Made by a program: the position numbers and the translations under genes
Shown: positions 45,261 through 53,361 of the stretch, piece after piece
How the letters are laid out: every line of letters begins with the position of its first letter
Numbering within the stretch: position 1 is the stretch's first letter
The notes under the pieces: generated by a model
Told to the model about the DNA's origin: nothing
Databases searched by the model: none
What the model saw: only the letters and a program-made list of their open reading frames with translations
Assembly (NCBI RefSeq): GCF_040207125.1
Contig: NZ_CP157940.1
Location: forward strand, 1,612,001 to 1,676,000
DNA from: Lacrimispora sp. BS-2
GTDB taxonomy: Bacteria; Bacillota; Clostridia; Lachnospirales; Lachnospiraceae
DNA length: 64,000 nucleotides
Reading direction: 5' to 3'

Positions 45261-46385
45261 TTACAGTTGGGTCATGCCATTTATCATTTGCCCGGCTTCC
45301 TTCATGGCTTCTTCTGCTGTCTTTTTTCCGGAAAATACCTCAAAGATTTTCTCATAAAGGACTCCGTTTTTCTCCCCAGCCTTTGACAGATCGGGAAGGG
45401 GTCTTGCAAGTTCCATCATCTTTTGCTGTACTGGAAACCAGGGACAGTCACCGGCCCCTTCCAGATAGCTTCCTCTTCTTATAGGAGCACCACTCTTTTT
45501 TCCTACCTTCTGATCCACCTCAGGCGAGCGAAGGTATTTAAGAAATTCCTCTGCAGCTTCCTTTTTCTTACAGCTTGAACAGATCCCAAAGGACCAGGTC
45601 ACGTTCCAGGCCGTGGAAAACGTGGAAAATCCCAGGTCTTCCGGTTCCAGACAGCCTTCCTTAAAGACTTCTCCCATCTGGCCGCTCCAGGTAACTGCCA
45701 TTGCTGCTCTTTTTTGCCGGACAGCCTCTGCAATTTCCCCGTTGCCGAAGCTTTCCGTACCATTAACTGCACAGGCTCTCAGTTCTATATAGGACTGAAG
45801 CCCTTTTACTGCCTCTTCCTTTCCGCAGACCGCAGATCCATGGGAGTCATAAGCGTCTCCCCCGTACATACGGAGAAAGGGAAGGGCATCGGTAAATATC
45901 TCGGACTTATCAGCCTTCATGGCCACTGCCTGTTCCCCGCAGGCCGCCTTGTAAGCTTTTGCCGTTTCTATGTATTCCTGGGGAGCAATGACGCTTCCAG
46001 GTTCCTTTCCCAACACCTGATAAAGCAGGCTTTTACGGTAAAGGATCATATGTCCGTCACAGAAGGAGGGAGATAAATATGCCTTTCCCTTGTATTTCAT
46101 TTCTTCTGCAATTACCGGAAGGATGTCTTCTTCCTCAAGCTCCAGTTCCCAAAGGTATCCTTTTTCTGCAAAGTCACGAAGCCATAAATGGCCTGCAACC
46201 ATGACAATATCATAATCCGCCTCTCCGGCAAATGCTTTCATCATCATCGGATAGTAATCCGCCCAGGGTACGATATGAAAATACACCTTTCCTTCATATC
46301 CGTCTAAAATCCCCAGTTCTTTATCCAGATACCCTTCCACCGCCGGATCTGCCACTGCCAAAACCTTAAGCGTTTCCTGTTCCAT
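45261..46385 (-). CDS. Cytoplasmic ABC-type solute-binding protein homologue
   Basis: 374 residues of the family 1 extracellular solute-binding fold (ADYDIVMVAGHLWLRDFAEK, the YRKSLLYQVLG loop, a final KTAEEAMKEAGQMINGM helix). It lacks any signal peptide or lipobox: the protein begins MEQETLKVLAVADPAVEGY directly at the first strand. GAGGT lies upstream of ATG 46385, so I see no missing N-terminal extension. It lies between the BMC-P and flavoprotein genes. A cytoplasmic sensor or a binding protein inside the compartment is possible. Its companion permeases are absent from this operon. Confidence 0.85.
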   Translation of the reverse strand: MEQETLKVLAVADPAVEGYLDKELGILDGYEGKVYFHIVPWADYYPMMMKAFAGEADYDIVMVAGHLWLRDFAEKGYLWELELEEEDILPVIAEEMKYKGKAYLSPSFCDGHMILYRKSLLYQVLGKEPGSVIAPQEYIETAKAYKAACGEQAVAMKADKSEIFTDALPFLRMYGGDAYDSHGSAVCGKEEAVKGLQSYIELRACAVNGTESFGNGEIAEAVRQKRAAMAVTWSGQMGEVFKEGCLEPEDLGFSTFSTAWNVTWSFGICSSCKKKEAAEEFLKYLRSPEVDQKVGKKSGAPIRRGSYLEGAGDCPWFPVQQKMMELARPLPDLSKAGEKNGVLYEKIFEVFSGKKTAEEAMKEAGQMINGMTQL

Positions 46386-46414
46386 AAGCTCTACCTCTTC
46401 TATTGCTTTTAACC

Positions 46415-46675
46415 TTACTTTCCCGGCTGCGGCGGTCCATCTACGATGCCCACGATGTAGGCATCAACCGGCGCCGAACGGTCCAGGGCATACTGGGTCG
46501 TATTGTCAGTGGTTACAAGGACCAGTTCCCCAATTCCTGCACCAATGGTATCAGCAGCCACAAAAATATTGTTCTTATCCCCATAATAAGGCTCTACCAA
46601 AAGAAGCTTGAACCCAACTAAGTTCCTGCATTTTCTCGTGGAAACCACAGTTCCCATTATTGTTCCTAATATCAT
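46415..46675 (-). CDS. BMC-P (EutN/CcmL) shell vertex protein
   Basis: 86 residues, forms pentamers that cap the vertices of the compartment shell. EutN/CcmL pattern: MILGTIMGTVVSTRKC, LKLLLVEP-like strand (FKLLLVEPYYGDK), VAADTIGAGIGELVLVTT and ALDRSAPVDAYIVGIVD. It overlaps the pduL stop by 4 bp. Only one vertex gene is seen. Confidence 0.95.
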   Translation of the reverse strand: MILGTIMGTVVSTRKCRNLVGFKLLLVEPYYGDKNNIFVAADTIGAGIGELVLVTTDNTTQYALDRSAPVDAYIVGIVDGPPQPGK

Positions 46676-47328
46676 AGGGTCTCTTCCTTTCTAATGGTTA
46701 CCCACTGTCCCTGTTTTAACTGGAACGCATTGGCATCGTCTGTGTCCACATGGAAATCCAGCCTGCTGTCACCGGTAACCCGAATCAGTACATGGCCAAG
46801 CACACCGCCCTTTGGCCCACCGACCGCAACGCTTACCCGGTCCTGATCCGATACCCCGAACCATTTGGCATCTTCCGGCGTCATATGGATATGACGGTCC
46901 GCAATGATGACGCCCTCTGTCAGCAGGACCTCTCCCTTTGGTCCTTTCAGCATTACCCCGGGAGTTCCCTTTAAATCTCCTGACGATCTTACGGCCGGCT
47001 GTATTCCCAGAATTCTGCAGTCACCGGAGGCCATTTCCACCTGGCTTTGTTTTCTCTCCGGCCCAAGAATCCGTACCCTGGAAAGAGTTCCTGCCGGGCC
47101 GGAGACAGCCACCTGCTCCTCACAGGCAAACTGCCCCGGCTGGCTTAAAGCTTTCATGGGAGTCAGCCGGTAGCCGGCTCCAAAAAGCACTTCCACATGT
47201 TCCTTTGACAGATGCACATGCCTTGCCGAGATTCCTACAGGAACCTGGTAAGGCTGTGTGCTCAGCCTCTTCCAGTTATCCAGGACCAGTGCGGTTACTT
47301 TCTGAATCAGTTCTTCCCTGTTTTCCAT
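46672..47328 (-). CDS. pduL: Phosphotransacylase PduL
   Basis: Converts acyl-CoA and phosphate to acyl-phosphate inside the BMC, recycling CoA. 218 residues with the two PduL domains: GISARHVHLSKEHVEVLFG (zinc-binding HVH) and IIADRHIHMTPEDAKWFGV, then DFHVDTDDANAF near the C-terminus. The first ~20 residues (MENREELIQKVTALVLDNWK) form an amphipathic helix typical of an encapsulation peptide. Overlaps the BMC-P gene by 4 bp. Confidence 0.95.
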   Translation of the reverse strand: MENREELIQKVTALVLDNWKRLSTQPYQVPVGISARHVHLSKEHVEVLFGAGYRLTPMKALSQPGQFACEEQVAVSGPAGTLSRVRILGPERKQSQVEMASGDCRILGIQPAVRSSGDLKGTPGVMLKGPKGEVLLTEGVIIADRHIHMTPEDAKWFGVSDQDRVSVAVGGPKGGVLGHVLIRVTGDSRLDFHVDTDDANAFQLKQGQWVTIRKEETL

Positions 47329-47364
47329 TGTAAGCCTCCGCCCTTAAGTACTTTCCCGTTCTTT

Positions 47365-47664
47365 TTATTTAAGGAAAGGAAGGATTCCGCCTATGGAATT
47401 ATGGGGTCTTGGAATCACATGAACTGCTACTACCTCTCCCACTCGGGAGGCTGCTTCCTCTCCTGCTTCCACTGCTGCCTTGACAGCTCCCACATCTCCC
47501 TGAACCATAACCGATACCAGACCGGAGCCGATTTTCTCGGTTCCCACCATTTCAACGTCTGCTGCCTTTAACATGGCATCTGCTGCCTCAATGGATGCGG
47601 TAAGGCCCCTTGTCTCAATCATTCCCAATGCTAACATTCCCCTTTTTACTGCTGTCTCTGCCAT
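47365..47664 (-). CDS. BMC-H shell protein (PduA/EutM type)
   Basis: 99 residues. Canonical BMC domain: [56 protein letters not shown] and [15 protein letters not shown]. Pore motif KIGSGL is that of general hexamers. A nine-residue N-terminal extension (MAETAVKRG) distinguishes it. AGGAGG precedes the ATG. Nearly identical in core to the BMC-H at 48046, so a local duplication. Confidence 0.96.
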   Translation of the reverse strand: MAETAVKRGMLALGMIETRGLTASIEAADAMLKAADVEMVGTEKIGSGLVSVMVQGDVGAVKAAVEAGEEAASRVGEVVAVHVIPRPHNSIGGILPFLK

Positions 47665-48024
47665 TTACTTTTCCTCCTTAATCTTGTTCTCTTCTTCCTC
47701 TGGTTTTACACAATCCTTTTCCTTTTCATGCCTGTCTATCATATTTAAAAGCTTTATTACCTCCGGATGAGGGTTTTCAATGGATACGGACACCTTAACG
47801 TTGTCGTCTCCCACCATCCGTCCGGCCTCTCTGGCCGCCTCCACGGCTGCACGAACCGCCGAGGTCTCGCCCGCTAATACCGTGTGGCACAGCCTTCCTC
47901 CCAGCCTCTTATGACAGCTTACGATTTCCACTTCAGCCGCCTTTAAGGCCTGGTCCACCACCACTACGGTATTGGCATAATAATTAATTTCTAAAACCCC
48001 AATGGCGTTTCGGTTTGTTTTCAT
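47665..48024 (-). CDS. BMC-H shell protein with charged C-terminal tail
   Basis: About 119 residues. The BMC domain begins NAIGVLEINYYANTVVVVDQ and differs from the PduA-like paralogues (KRLGGRLCHTVLAGETSAV in the pore region). A ~25-residue C-terminal tail is very rich in Glu and Lys (KPEEEENKIKEEK end). The stop abuts the next gene's start. ATG 48024 with AAGGTG is preferred to GTG 48033. The tail might project into the lumen or cytosol and recruit cargo; this is inference. Confidence 0.9.
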   Translation of the reverse strand: MKTNRNAIGVLEINYYANTVVVVDQALKAAEVEIVSCHKRLGGRLCHTVLAGETSAVRAAVEAAREAGRMVGDDNVKVSVSIENPHPEVIKLLNMIDRHEKEKDCVKPEEEENKIKEEK

Positions 48025-48045
48025 GACGCCCACCTTTGCTGCTGC

Positions 48046-48324
48046 CTATTTGATCCTTGGCAAAATTTTGTCAATATCCTGGTGCGGCCTGGGAATCACA
48101 TGGACCGCCACCAGCTCTCCAATTCTGGAAGCCGCCGCCTCTCCTGCCTCGGTAGCTGCTTTTACCGCGCCTACCTCTCCGGTTACAATGACGGTTACCA
48201 GACCGGAACCGATTTTCTCGGTTCCCACCAGTTCAACGTCTGCCGCCTTCAGCATTGCATCTGCTGCTTCGATGGATGCAGTCAGACCCCTTGTTTCAAC
48301 CAACCCAATTGATGTGGATGCCAT
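48046..48324 (-). CDS. BMC-H shell protein (PduA/EutM type)
   Basis: 92 residues, the archetypal hexamer: [59 protein letters not shown] and [24 protein letters not shown] precedes the ATG. Expected to be the major facet protein with the paralogue at 47365. Confidence 0.96.
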   Translation of the reverse strand: MASTSIGLVETRGLTASIEAADAMLKAADVELVGTEKIGSGLVTVIVTGEVGAVKAATEAGEAAASRIGELVAVHVIPRPHQDIDKILPRIK

Positions 48325-48330
48325 ATCTTG

Positions 48331-48669
48331 CTACCTCCTGAAATTTATAATGTTTTCTTCCCCGAAAGATACCTTTGTTATATGAGACAACGCCTTTGTT
48401 CCCTCATATGGGTTTTCAATGATCTCTGTCAGAACCTCATTCGGACTGTTAAATTTAAGAGCTGCCCGTTCTGCCGCCTCGCAGGCCTCTTTCACGTCAT
48501 CAATTCCGCCTTCAAATTTCACCTGGACCGTAAGGGGAATGAACGCGGCCGTATCTTTGGGATTGATGGTGTCGATACCGATAATCCTCACATTTGCCGC
48601 CTTACAGGCCTTATCCATGGCATAAAGAACTGCCCCATATCCTGCACACTCCAAAAAGCCGATCGCCAT
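48331..48669 (-). CDS. BMC-H shell protein, divergent
   Basis: About 112 residues with a BMC domain (MAIGFLECAGYGAVLYAMDK, CKAANVRIIGIDTINPKD, FEGGIDDVKEACEAAERAAL). The pore loop INPKDTAAFIPL is longer than in PduA-like proteins, and a ~30-residue C-terminal extension ends EENIINFRR. ATG 48669 is chosen because GGGGAAGG lies upstream and the domain starts at residue 1. An in-frame extension to 48750 would run back into the aldehyde dehydrogenase gene. Confidence 0.9.
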   Translation of the reverse strand: MAIGFLECAGYGAVLYAMDKACKAANVRIIGIDTINPKDTAAFIPLTVQVKFEGGIDDVKEACEAAERAALKFNSPNEVLTEIIENPYEGTKALSHITKVSFGEENIINFRR

Positions 48670-48685
48670 ATGTACCTTCCCCTCT

Positions 48686-50107
48686 CTAGATGATCCGCAG
48701 GCCTCCTTCTGCCAGCATGCATCTGCGTCTTCTGGTAAAACTTCTCGCACAGGTAAGACCCTCTCCGGTGGGGCCTGCGATGGTCATGGTCGTATGACCC
48801 TCTCCGCCGATCCCTACCCCTTTTAAAGTTGAACCGTTTTTCGTAAAAATGGTGGTTTCAATTACTTTTCCGAATTTGGTCATGTTCTCAACATTTCTGG
48901 AAAACATGGACGCCGTATGCCTGTTGCCAGACTCTGCCGCCACCGCACACTCCACACATTCTTCAAAGGTCCTTAACCGCACGATGGGAAGTATGGGCAT
49001 CAGCTGCTCTACCATGACAAAAGGATGGCTTCTGTCTGTCTCGCAGATGAGAAGGCGGACATCCTTATGGCCGGAAACCCCGATCGCTTCCAAAAACCGG
49101 GCCGCATCCTTTCCAACCCACCTTTTATTCACTTCATAGCTGCCGTTTTTTTCAATCATGGCAAACTTAAGGATTTCATTTAACTCCATGGAATTAAGCA
49201 GGTAGGCACCTTCCTTTTCCAGCTTATTCACCAGTTCATCCGCGGCCCTTTCCATGACAAAAACTTCTTTTTCCGCCAAACACAAAATGTTGTTATCAAA
49301 GGAAGCACCACGGTAAATCTCTTTTGCAGCAAGGCTTATATCCGCGGTATCGTCTACAATGACCGGCGGGTTTCCCGCACCTGCTCCGATGGTCTTCTTT
49401 CCGGAGCGAAGCAGGGCATTTACCATTGGCATGCCTCCTGTACCAACCATAAGGCGGATTCTGGGATCAGCCGTCATTTTGCTCACTGCCTCCATGTCAG
49501 GCTCTTTCTGCATGGTGATTAAATTTGCCGGGCCTCCGTTTTCCACAATGGCCTGATGAAGAAGCTTCAGGCAGTGGGCACAGCATCTTTTCGCTCCCGG
49601 ATGAACGTTAAACACAACGGAATTTCCTCCGGCTATCATGCTGATGGTATTGTTTATTATTGTCTCCGTTGGGTTGGTGGACGGCGTGATGGCTCCGATC
49701 ACTCCAAAGGGAGCATACTCTTCTATCATCAGCCCTTCATCACCGGAAATGGCATCCGTGGTCAGACATTCCACACCCGGAGTTTTTTCAATAACAGCCA
49801 TGTGCTTCTGGATCTTATCCTCAAAACGCCCCATTCCGGTTTCTTCCCAAACCATTTTTGCCAGGGTTTTTGCATGGCTTTTTGCAGTCAGCCGTATGGC
49901 CTCAATGATTCTCCGCCTGTCCCCGACCCTGTAATGCTCTGCCCATTGACGCTGTGCCGCGTGAGCCGCTGCAATGGCATCCTCCACCCGGTCAAATACC
50001 CCGTTTTCACTTTGAGAGGGAATACAGGAAGGCTTTACGCCTCTGCCTTCTATGCCTGCAAGCACTTCCCTTACAATCAGTTCTATCTCTTTCGCCCCAA
50101 TTTCCAT
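48686..50107 (-). CDS. CoA-acylating aldehyde dehydrogenase (PduP/EutE type)
   Basis: Oxidises the compartment's aldehyde to acyl-CoA with NAD. 473 residues. The first ~20 residues (MEIGAKEIELIVREVLAGIE) form an amphipathic encapsulation helix, linked by ~15 flexible residues to the dehydrogenase domain. Catalytic Cys276 lies in SFDNNILCLAEKEVFV. Cofactor segments TPSTNPTETIINNTISMIAG and VGTGGMPMVNALLRSGKKT match PduP. Second gene of the operon, 10 bp after the aldolase. Confidence 0.95.
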   Translation of the reverse strand: MEIGAKEIELIVREVLAGIEGRGVKPSCIPSQSENGVFDRVEDAIAAAHAAQRQWAEHYRVGDRRRIIEAIRLTAKSHAKTLAKMVWEETGMGRFEDKIQKHMAVIEKTPGVECLTTDAISGDEGLMIEEYAPFGVIGAITPSTNPTETIINNTISMIAGGNSVVFNVHPGAKRCCAHCLKLLHQAIVENGGPANLITMQKEPDMEAVSKMTADPRIRLMVGTGGMPMVNALLRSGKKTIGAGAGNPPVIVDDTADISLAAKEIYRGASFDNNILCLAEKEVFVMERAADELVNKLEKEGAYLLNSMELNEILKFAMIEKNGSYEVNKRWVGKDAARFLEAIGVSGHKDVRLLICETDRSHPFVMVEQLMPILPIVRLRTFEECVECAVAAESGNRHTASMFSRNVENMTKFGKVIETTIFTKNGSTLKGVGIGGEGHTTMTIAGPTGEGLTCARSFTRRRRCMLAEGGLRII

Positions 50108-50117
50108 GATCTGCCTC

Positions 50118-51077
50118 CTAGCATAGCTGCTCTGTCACCCTTCTCACTACTTCGGCTATGATTTCCTCCTTTGCCTTACCTAGTGCTTCCGCCTGCACAG
50201 GCTTTTGTTTCTCTGAGGCCGAAGCCTTCTGTGCCACACCGGTACAGCCGCAGCCGGAAACCGGCAGGCTCTCTCCCGGTCTTACAATGGAAGTTACTCC
50301 TTTTAATGCAGGCCCCGGAACTTTTTGTTCTGCCGGCCGGACCTCTGATACCGAAACCACATCCTTCATGTTCGTCTCCTCCGGGGAGCATGGGGGAATC
50401 CCACCTGCTGTGATGCCAAGCTTATGCCGGATATCCAGCAGCTTATTTACCTGATCACAGGAAAGCAGATTCTGGCGCCCGATGATATTGCCTGTATACA
50501 TCAATATGGTCGCATAATACTCAATGGATTCCAGCCTGAAAAATGCCTGGTAAATATCTTTTCCCCAGGTCAGCGCCCCATGGTTTGCAAGAAGTACGCC
50601 ATTGTGGGTGTTTACAAAGGGCGCGATGGAATCAGGAACTTCATCCGTGCCCGGCGTTGCGTATTTTGCAACCGGGATTGATCCAAGCCCCAGCACCGCT
50701 TCCGTAAGGATGGCGGCATCCAGGCTGATCCCGGCAATGGCAAAGCTGGTTGCAACCAGCGGGTGGGCATGGGTGACTGCCTGCACATCCGGATTTTCTT
50801 TATAAACCCTGAGATGCATTTTAACTTCTGAGGAGGGCTTATATCTTCCCATCAGCACTTTTCCGTTTAAATCCATTTTCACCAGCATATCCTGTGTCAT
50901 AAATCCCTTTGATACCCCGGTCGGCGTCGTCCAGATGGTGTTCGGTCCTACCTTACAACTGATGTTTCCATCATTTGAGGCCACAAAGCCTTTGTTGTAC
51001 ATGCGCCTGCCGATGTCCAAAATTGCCTTTTTGGCTTCAAAATCAGACATGTACTTTACGCCTTGAACTGTCATCAT
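50118..51077 (-). CDS. BMC class II aldolase with C-terminal encapsulation extension
   Basis: Signature enzyme of the locus. Residues ~10-220 form a class II (FucA/AraD-type) zinc aldolase: SNDGNISCK, TPTGVSKG, Glu84 in SSEVKMHL, zinc His103/His105 in VTHAHPL, His166 in LANHGALTWG. The expected products are DHAP and an aldehyde from a ketose-1-phosphate. About 100 extra residues follow, a low-complexity linker with a GCGC motif, then a terminal amphipathic helix (EALGKAKEEIIAEVVRRVTE) like an encapsulation peptide. ATG 51077 has GGAGG seven bases upstream; an earlier ATG (51098) does not. First gene of the BMC operon. Fuculose-, rhamnulose- and 5-deoxyribulose-1-phosphate aldolases cannot be told apart by eye. 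Confidence 0.9.
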   Translation of the reverse strand: MMTVQGVKYMSDFEAKKAILDIGRRMYNKGFVASNDGNISCKVGPNTIWTTPTGVSKGFMTQDMLVKMDLNGKVLMGRYKPSSEVKMHLRVYKENPDVQAVTHAHPLVATSFAIAGISLDAAILTEAVLGLGSIPVAKYATPGTDEVPDSIAPFVNTHNGVLLANHGALTWGKDIYQAFFRLESIEYYATILMYTGNIIGRQNLLSCDQVNKLLDIRHKLGITAGGIPPCSPEETNMKDVVSVSEVRPAEQKVPGPALKGVTSIVRPGESLPVSGCGCTGVAQKASASEKQKPVQAEALGKAKEEIIAEVVRRVTEQLC

Positions 51078-51144
51078 ATCTTTACCTCCAAAGTCCAAAC
51101 AACTGCATATTCTTTCTGTCCGAACTCTAATCTTTTATACTGTA

Positions 51145-51173
51145 TTTTTACCACTTTTATGTTTGATTGTCAA
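51145..51173 (-). promoter_or_regulatory. Promoter of the BMC operon
   Basis: Consensus TTGACA (51173-51168), 17-bp spacer, TAAAAA (51150-51145), about 70 bp upstream of the aldolase ATG. The TTTTATGTT repeats overlap its spacer (51155-51163) and abut its -35 on the upstream side (51176-51184), a repressor-like layout. Confidence 0.65.
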
Positions 51174-51201
51174 TGTTTTATGTTGTTTCATTTTTGATTT
51201 T
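51155..51201. promoter_or_regulatory. Candidate DeoR operator at BMC promoter
   Basis: Two TTTTATGTT copies start 21 bp apart (51155, 51176), i.e. two helical turns. The block 51175-51201 reads GTTTTATGT, two bases, TTTCA, four bases, TGATTTT. The same ordered words recur at 58534-58562 before the ABC operon. Assignment to the adjacent DeoR protein is an inference. Confidence 0.5.
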
Positions 51202-51232
51202 ACTCTTTTATTTCTATTTCGTCCATTTTTCC

Positions 51233-51261
51233 TTTACATTTAATCAAAATAATTATACAAT
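51233..51261 (+). promoter_or_regulatory. Promoter of deoR-type gene
   Basis: TTTACA (51233-51238), 17-bp spacer, TACAAT (51256-51261). A TTTTATATT copy (51290-51298) lies about 29 bp downstream of the -10, compatible with autoregulation. Confidence 0.65.
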
Positions 51262-51348
51262 ATACTTATATGCCACCTGATTCTTATGGTTTTATATTGC
51301 ATTTTATTTTAAACAAACATCTATTGTCATAAAGAAAGGAACATGCCT

Positions 51349-52116
51349 ATGTTAGCAGTAACGAGGAAAGCCAAGATCAAAGATATTATTTTAGAAAAGA
51401 AAAGCGTTACGGTAACCGAACTTTCCAAAATCTTCTCCGTGACTGAGGAAACCATCCGGCGGGATTTAAAGCAATTGGAGGATGATGGGTTCCTGACCAG
51501 AACATATGGCGGTGCATTCATACAAGACGGGGTTGAGAATAACGTAGATTTAACGATCCGGGAAACCGCATATATGGAAAGCAAGCAGGCCATCGCGAAA
51601 AAGTGCCTGTCAATCATTCACAACGGGGACTCTATTTTCCTGGATGCTTCTACCACGGCCCTTCAGCTGGCAAAGACCTTACAGGGAATGCGCCTTACCG
51701 TGGTAACAAATTCCCTGCTGATCATCAATGAACTGTATGACAAAGAAGATATCCGCCTGATTTCCATCGGAGGCTCCTATACTCCCAGGGACAAAGCTTT
51801 TGTAGGCAATACGGCCCTTAAGAACCTGGAGTCCTTTTACCTGGATAAAACCTTTATGTCCTGCCGGAGCGTTTCCATGGAACACGGGATCACCGATTCC
51901 AATGAAGCTATTGCCGCCATACGCCAGATGCTGATGACCAGGAGCAATCACGTTTATCTCATTGCAGACCACTCTAAATTCGATAAGACTTCATTTATCC
52001 GGATATCCGGTTTTGAAACCATAACAGGACTAGTCACTGACAAACGGATGGACGACCAGTGGAGAGAATACCTTTTCAAAAACAATGTAGAACTTTATGA
52101 AGCAACGGAAAGTTGA
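51349..52116 (+). CDS. DeoR family transcriptional regulator
   Basis: About 255 residues. N-terminal DeoR helix-turn-helix (VTVTELSKIFSVTEETIRRD, LKQLEDDGFLTRTYGGAF). The sugar-phosphate-sensing DeoRC domain contains GDSIFLDASTTALQLAKTL, TVVTNSLLIINEL and LIADHSKFDKTSF. Located between and divergent from the BMC operon, convergent with mtnA, so the likely regulator of both. Typical inducers are phosphorylated sugars. Start: ATG 51349 has AAAGGA at 8 bp; ATG 51343 is in frame but sits only two bases from GGA. Confidence 0.9.
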   Translation: MLAVTRKAKIKDIILEKKSVTVTELSKIFSVTEETIRRDLKQLEDDGFLTRTYGGAFIQDGVENNVDLTIRETAYMESKQAIAKKCLSIIHNGDSIFLDASTTALQLAKTLQGMRLTVVTNSLLIINELYDKEDIRLISIGGSYTPRDKAFVGNTALKNLESFYLDKTFMSCRSVSMEHGITDSNEAIAAIRQMLMTRSNHVYLIADHSKFDKTSFIRISGFETITGLVTDKRMDDQWREYLFKNNVELYEATES

Positions 52117-52129
52117 GCCTGATTTCGGC

Positions 52130-52166
52130 AAGAGGATGTCCCAGTACCATTGAGACATCCTCTTTT
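52130..52166. terminator. Bidirectional terminator between deoR and mtnA
   Basis: Eleven-bp stem AAGAGGATGTC/GACATCCTCTT with a 12-nt loop, followed by TTTCTT on the plus strand. It serves the convergent genes. Confidence 0.85.
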
Positions 52167-52182
52167 TCTTATGCCAAAAAAC

Positions 52183-53289
52183 TTACATTTCTTTTTCTTT
52201 CAGGGCCTCTTCCTTTTTCCTGAATATTTCTTTTAATGATTCTGTATAAGGCGCTTTGGCAATCCCATACTCTGTCACGATTCCTGCGATCAGATCATGG
52301 TCCGTTACATCAAATGCGGGATTAAATACCTTTACGCCTTCCGGAGCCATCCGTTTTTTATACCACATTTCCACTACTTCCTCTGCAGGACGCTCCTCAA
52401 TGTGGATCTCCTTGCCGGTAGGGGTGTTCAAGTCAATGGTGGATGTGGGCGCGCAGATATACATGGGCACACCATAGCGTTTGGCTGCCAGAGCAACCAT
52501 GGATGTACCGATCTTGTTTGCAGTATCCCCATTGGCCGCAACCCGGTCACAGCCCACAAATACGGCATCCACCCAGCCATTTCTCATGACTGTGGCTGAC
52601 ATATTGTCGCAGATCACAGTGACGTCAAGACCTGATTCCTTTAATTCGAAGGAAGTCAGCCTGGCCCCCTGAAGAAGGGGTCTGGTCTCATCGGAAAAGA
52701 TGCGGAAGCCATAGCCTCTTTCGTGTCCCAGGTACATGGGAGCCGTAGCGGTCCCGTATTTTACCGTTGCCAGCTGCCCGGCATTGCAATGGGTCAAAAG
52801 ACCATCACCCGGTTTCACAAGAGAAAGGCCATATTCACCTATCATCTTGCAAACCCAGATATCCTCTTCCCGGATCTCTATGGCCTCTTTATGGAGAAGC
52901 TCTACGATTTCAGGAACGGTCTTCTCTTTGTTTTTCAAAACCACCTGTTCCATCCGCTTCAGCGCCCATGATAAATTAACGGCAGTGGGACGTGCGGAAT
53001 CAAGATAGTCCTTTGCTTTTTGAAATTCTGCATAAAAATCATCATAACCATCTGCCTTGATCTCTCTTGCGGCCAGATAGATGCCGATGGCCGCCGCCAC
53101 TCCGATGGCAGGCGCCCCTCTTACCTGGAGAAGATAGATTGCATTCCAGATATCCTCCTGTTTTGTCAGGGAAAGAATTTCCGTATGATACGGAAGCTGT
53201 GTCTGATCTATGATCACCAGGGCATTGTTCTCCTCGTCAAGCGCCACGGTATCATAGTCCATGATGGATTTTTTTGTTTCTTCGCTCAT
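52183..53289 (-). CDS. mtnA: S-methyl-5-thioribose-1-phosphate isomerase family protein
   Basis: 368 residues. Isomerises an aldose-1-phosphate (5-methylthioribose- or 5-deoxyribose-1-phosphate) to the ketose-1-phosphate. The family's catalytic Cys lies in LTHCNAGQLATVKYGTA and the Asp in VFVGCDRVAANGDTANKIGT; VRGAPAIGVAAAIGIYLAA is the N-terminal signature. No sequence feature excludes either substrate. Last gene of the importer-MtnK-MtnA transcript; the usual later genes of methionine salvage (mtnBDWXZ) are not in the window. GGAGG precedes the ATG. Confidence 0.92.
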   Translation of the reverse strand: MSEETKKSIMDYDTVALDEENNALVIIDQTQLPYHTEILSLTKQEDIWNAIYLLQVRGAPAIGVAAAIGIYLAAREIKADGYDDFYAEFQKAKDYLDSARPTAVNLSWALKRMEQVVLKNKEKTVPEIVELLHKEAIEIREEDIWVCKMIGEYGLSLVKPGDGLLTHCNAGQLATVKYGTATAPMYLGHERGYGFRIFSDETRPLLQGARLTSFELKESGLDVTVICDNMSATVMRNGWVDAVFVGCDRVAANGDTANKIGTSMVALAAKRYGVPMYICAPTSTIDLNTPTGKEIHIEERPAEEVVEMWYKKRMAPEGVKVFNPAFDVTDHDLIAGIVTEYGIAKAPYTESLKEIFRKKEEALKEKEM

Positions 53290-53361
53290 TTTTGCCTCCT
53301 AATGAATTAAGCGGATATTTATCCCTTTCTTTTTTACCGGCTTTCAATCCTGCTGCCGGCC

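Noticed and set aside
49556..50161. Long plus-strand open frame opposite the aldehyde dehydrogenase
   Set aside because: It lies antisense to a clearly functional gene, has no ribosome-binding site and no family resemblance; GC-rich third positions of the real gene keep the opposite frame open.
39395..51077. Propanediol or ethanolamine microcompartment
   Set aside because: I found no B12-dependent dehydratase, glycyl-radical enzyme or ethanolamine lyase; the only signature enzyme is the class II aldolase.
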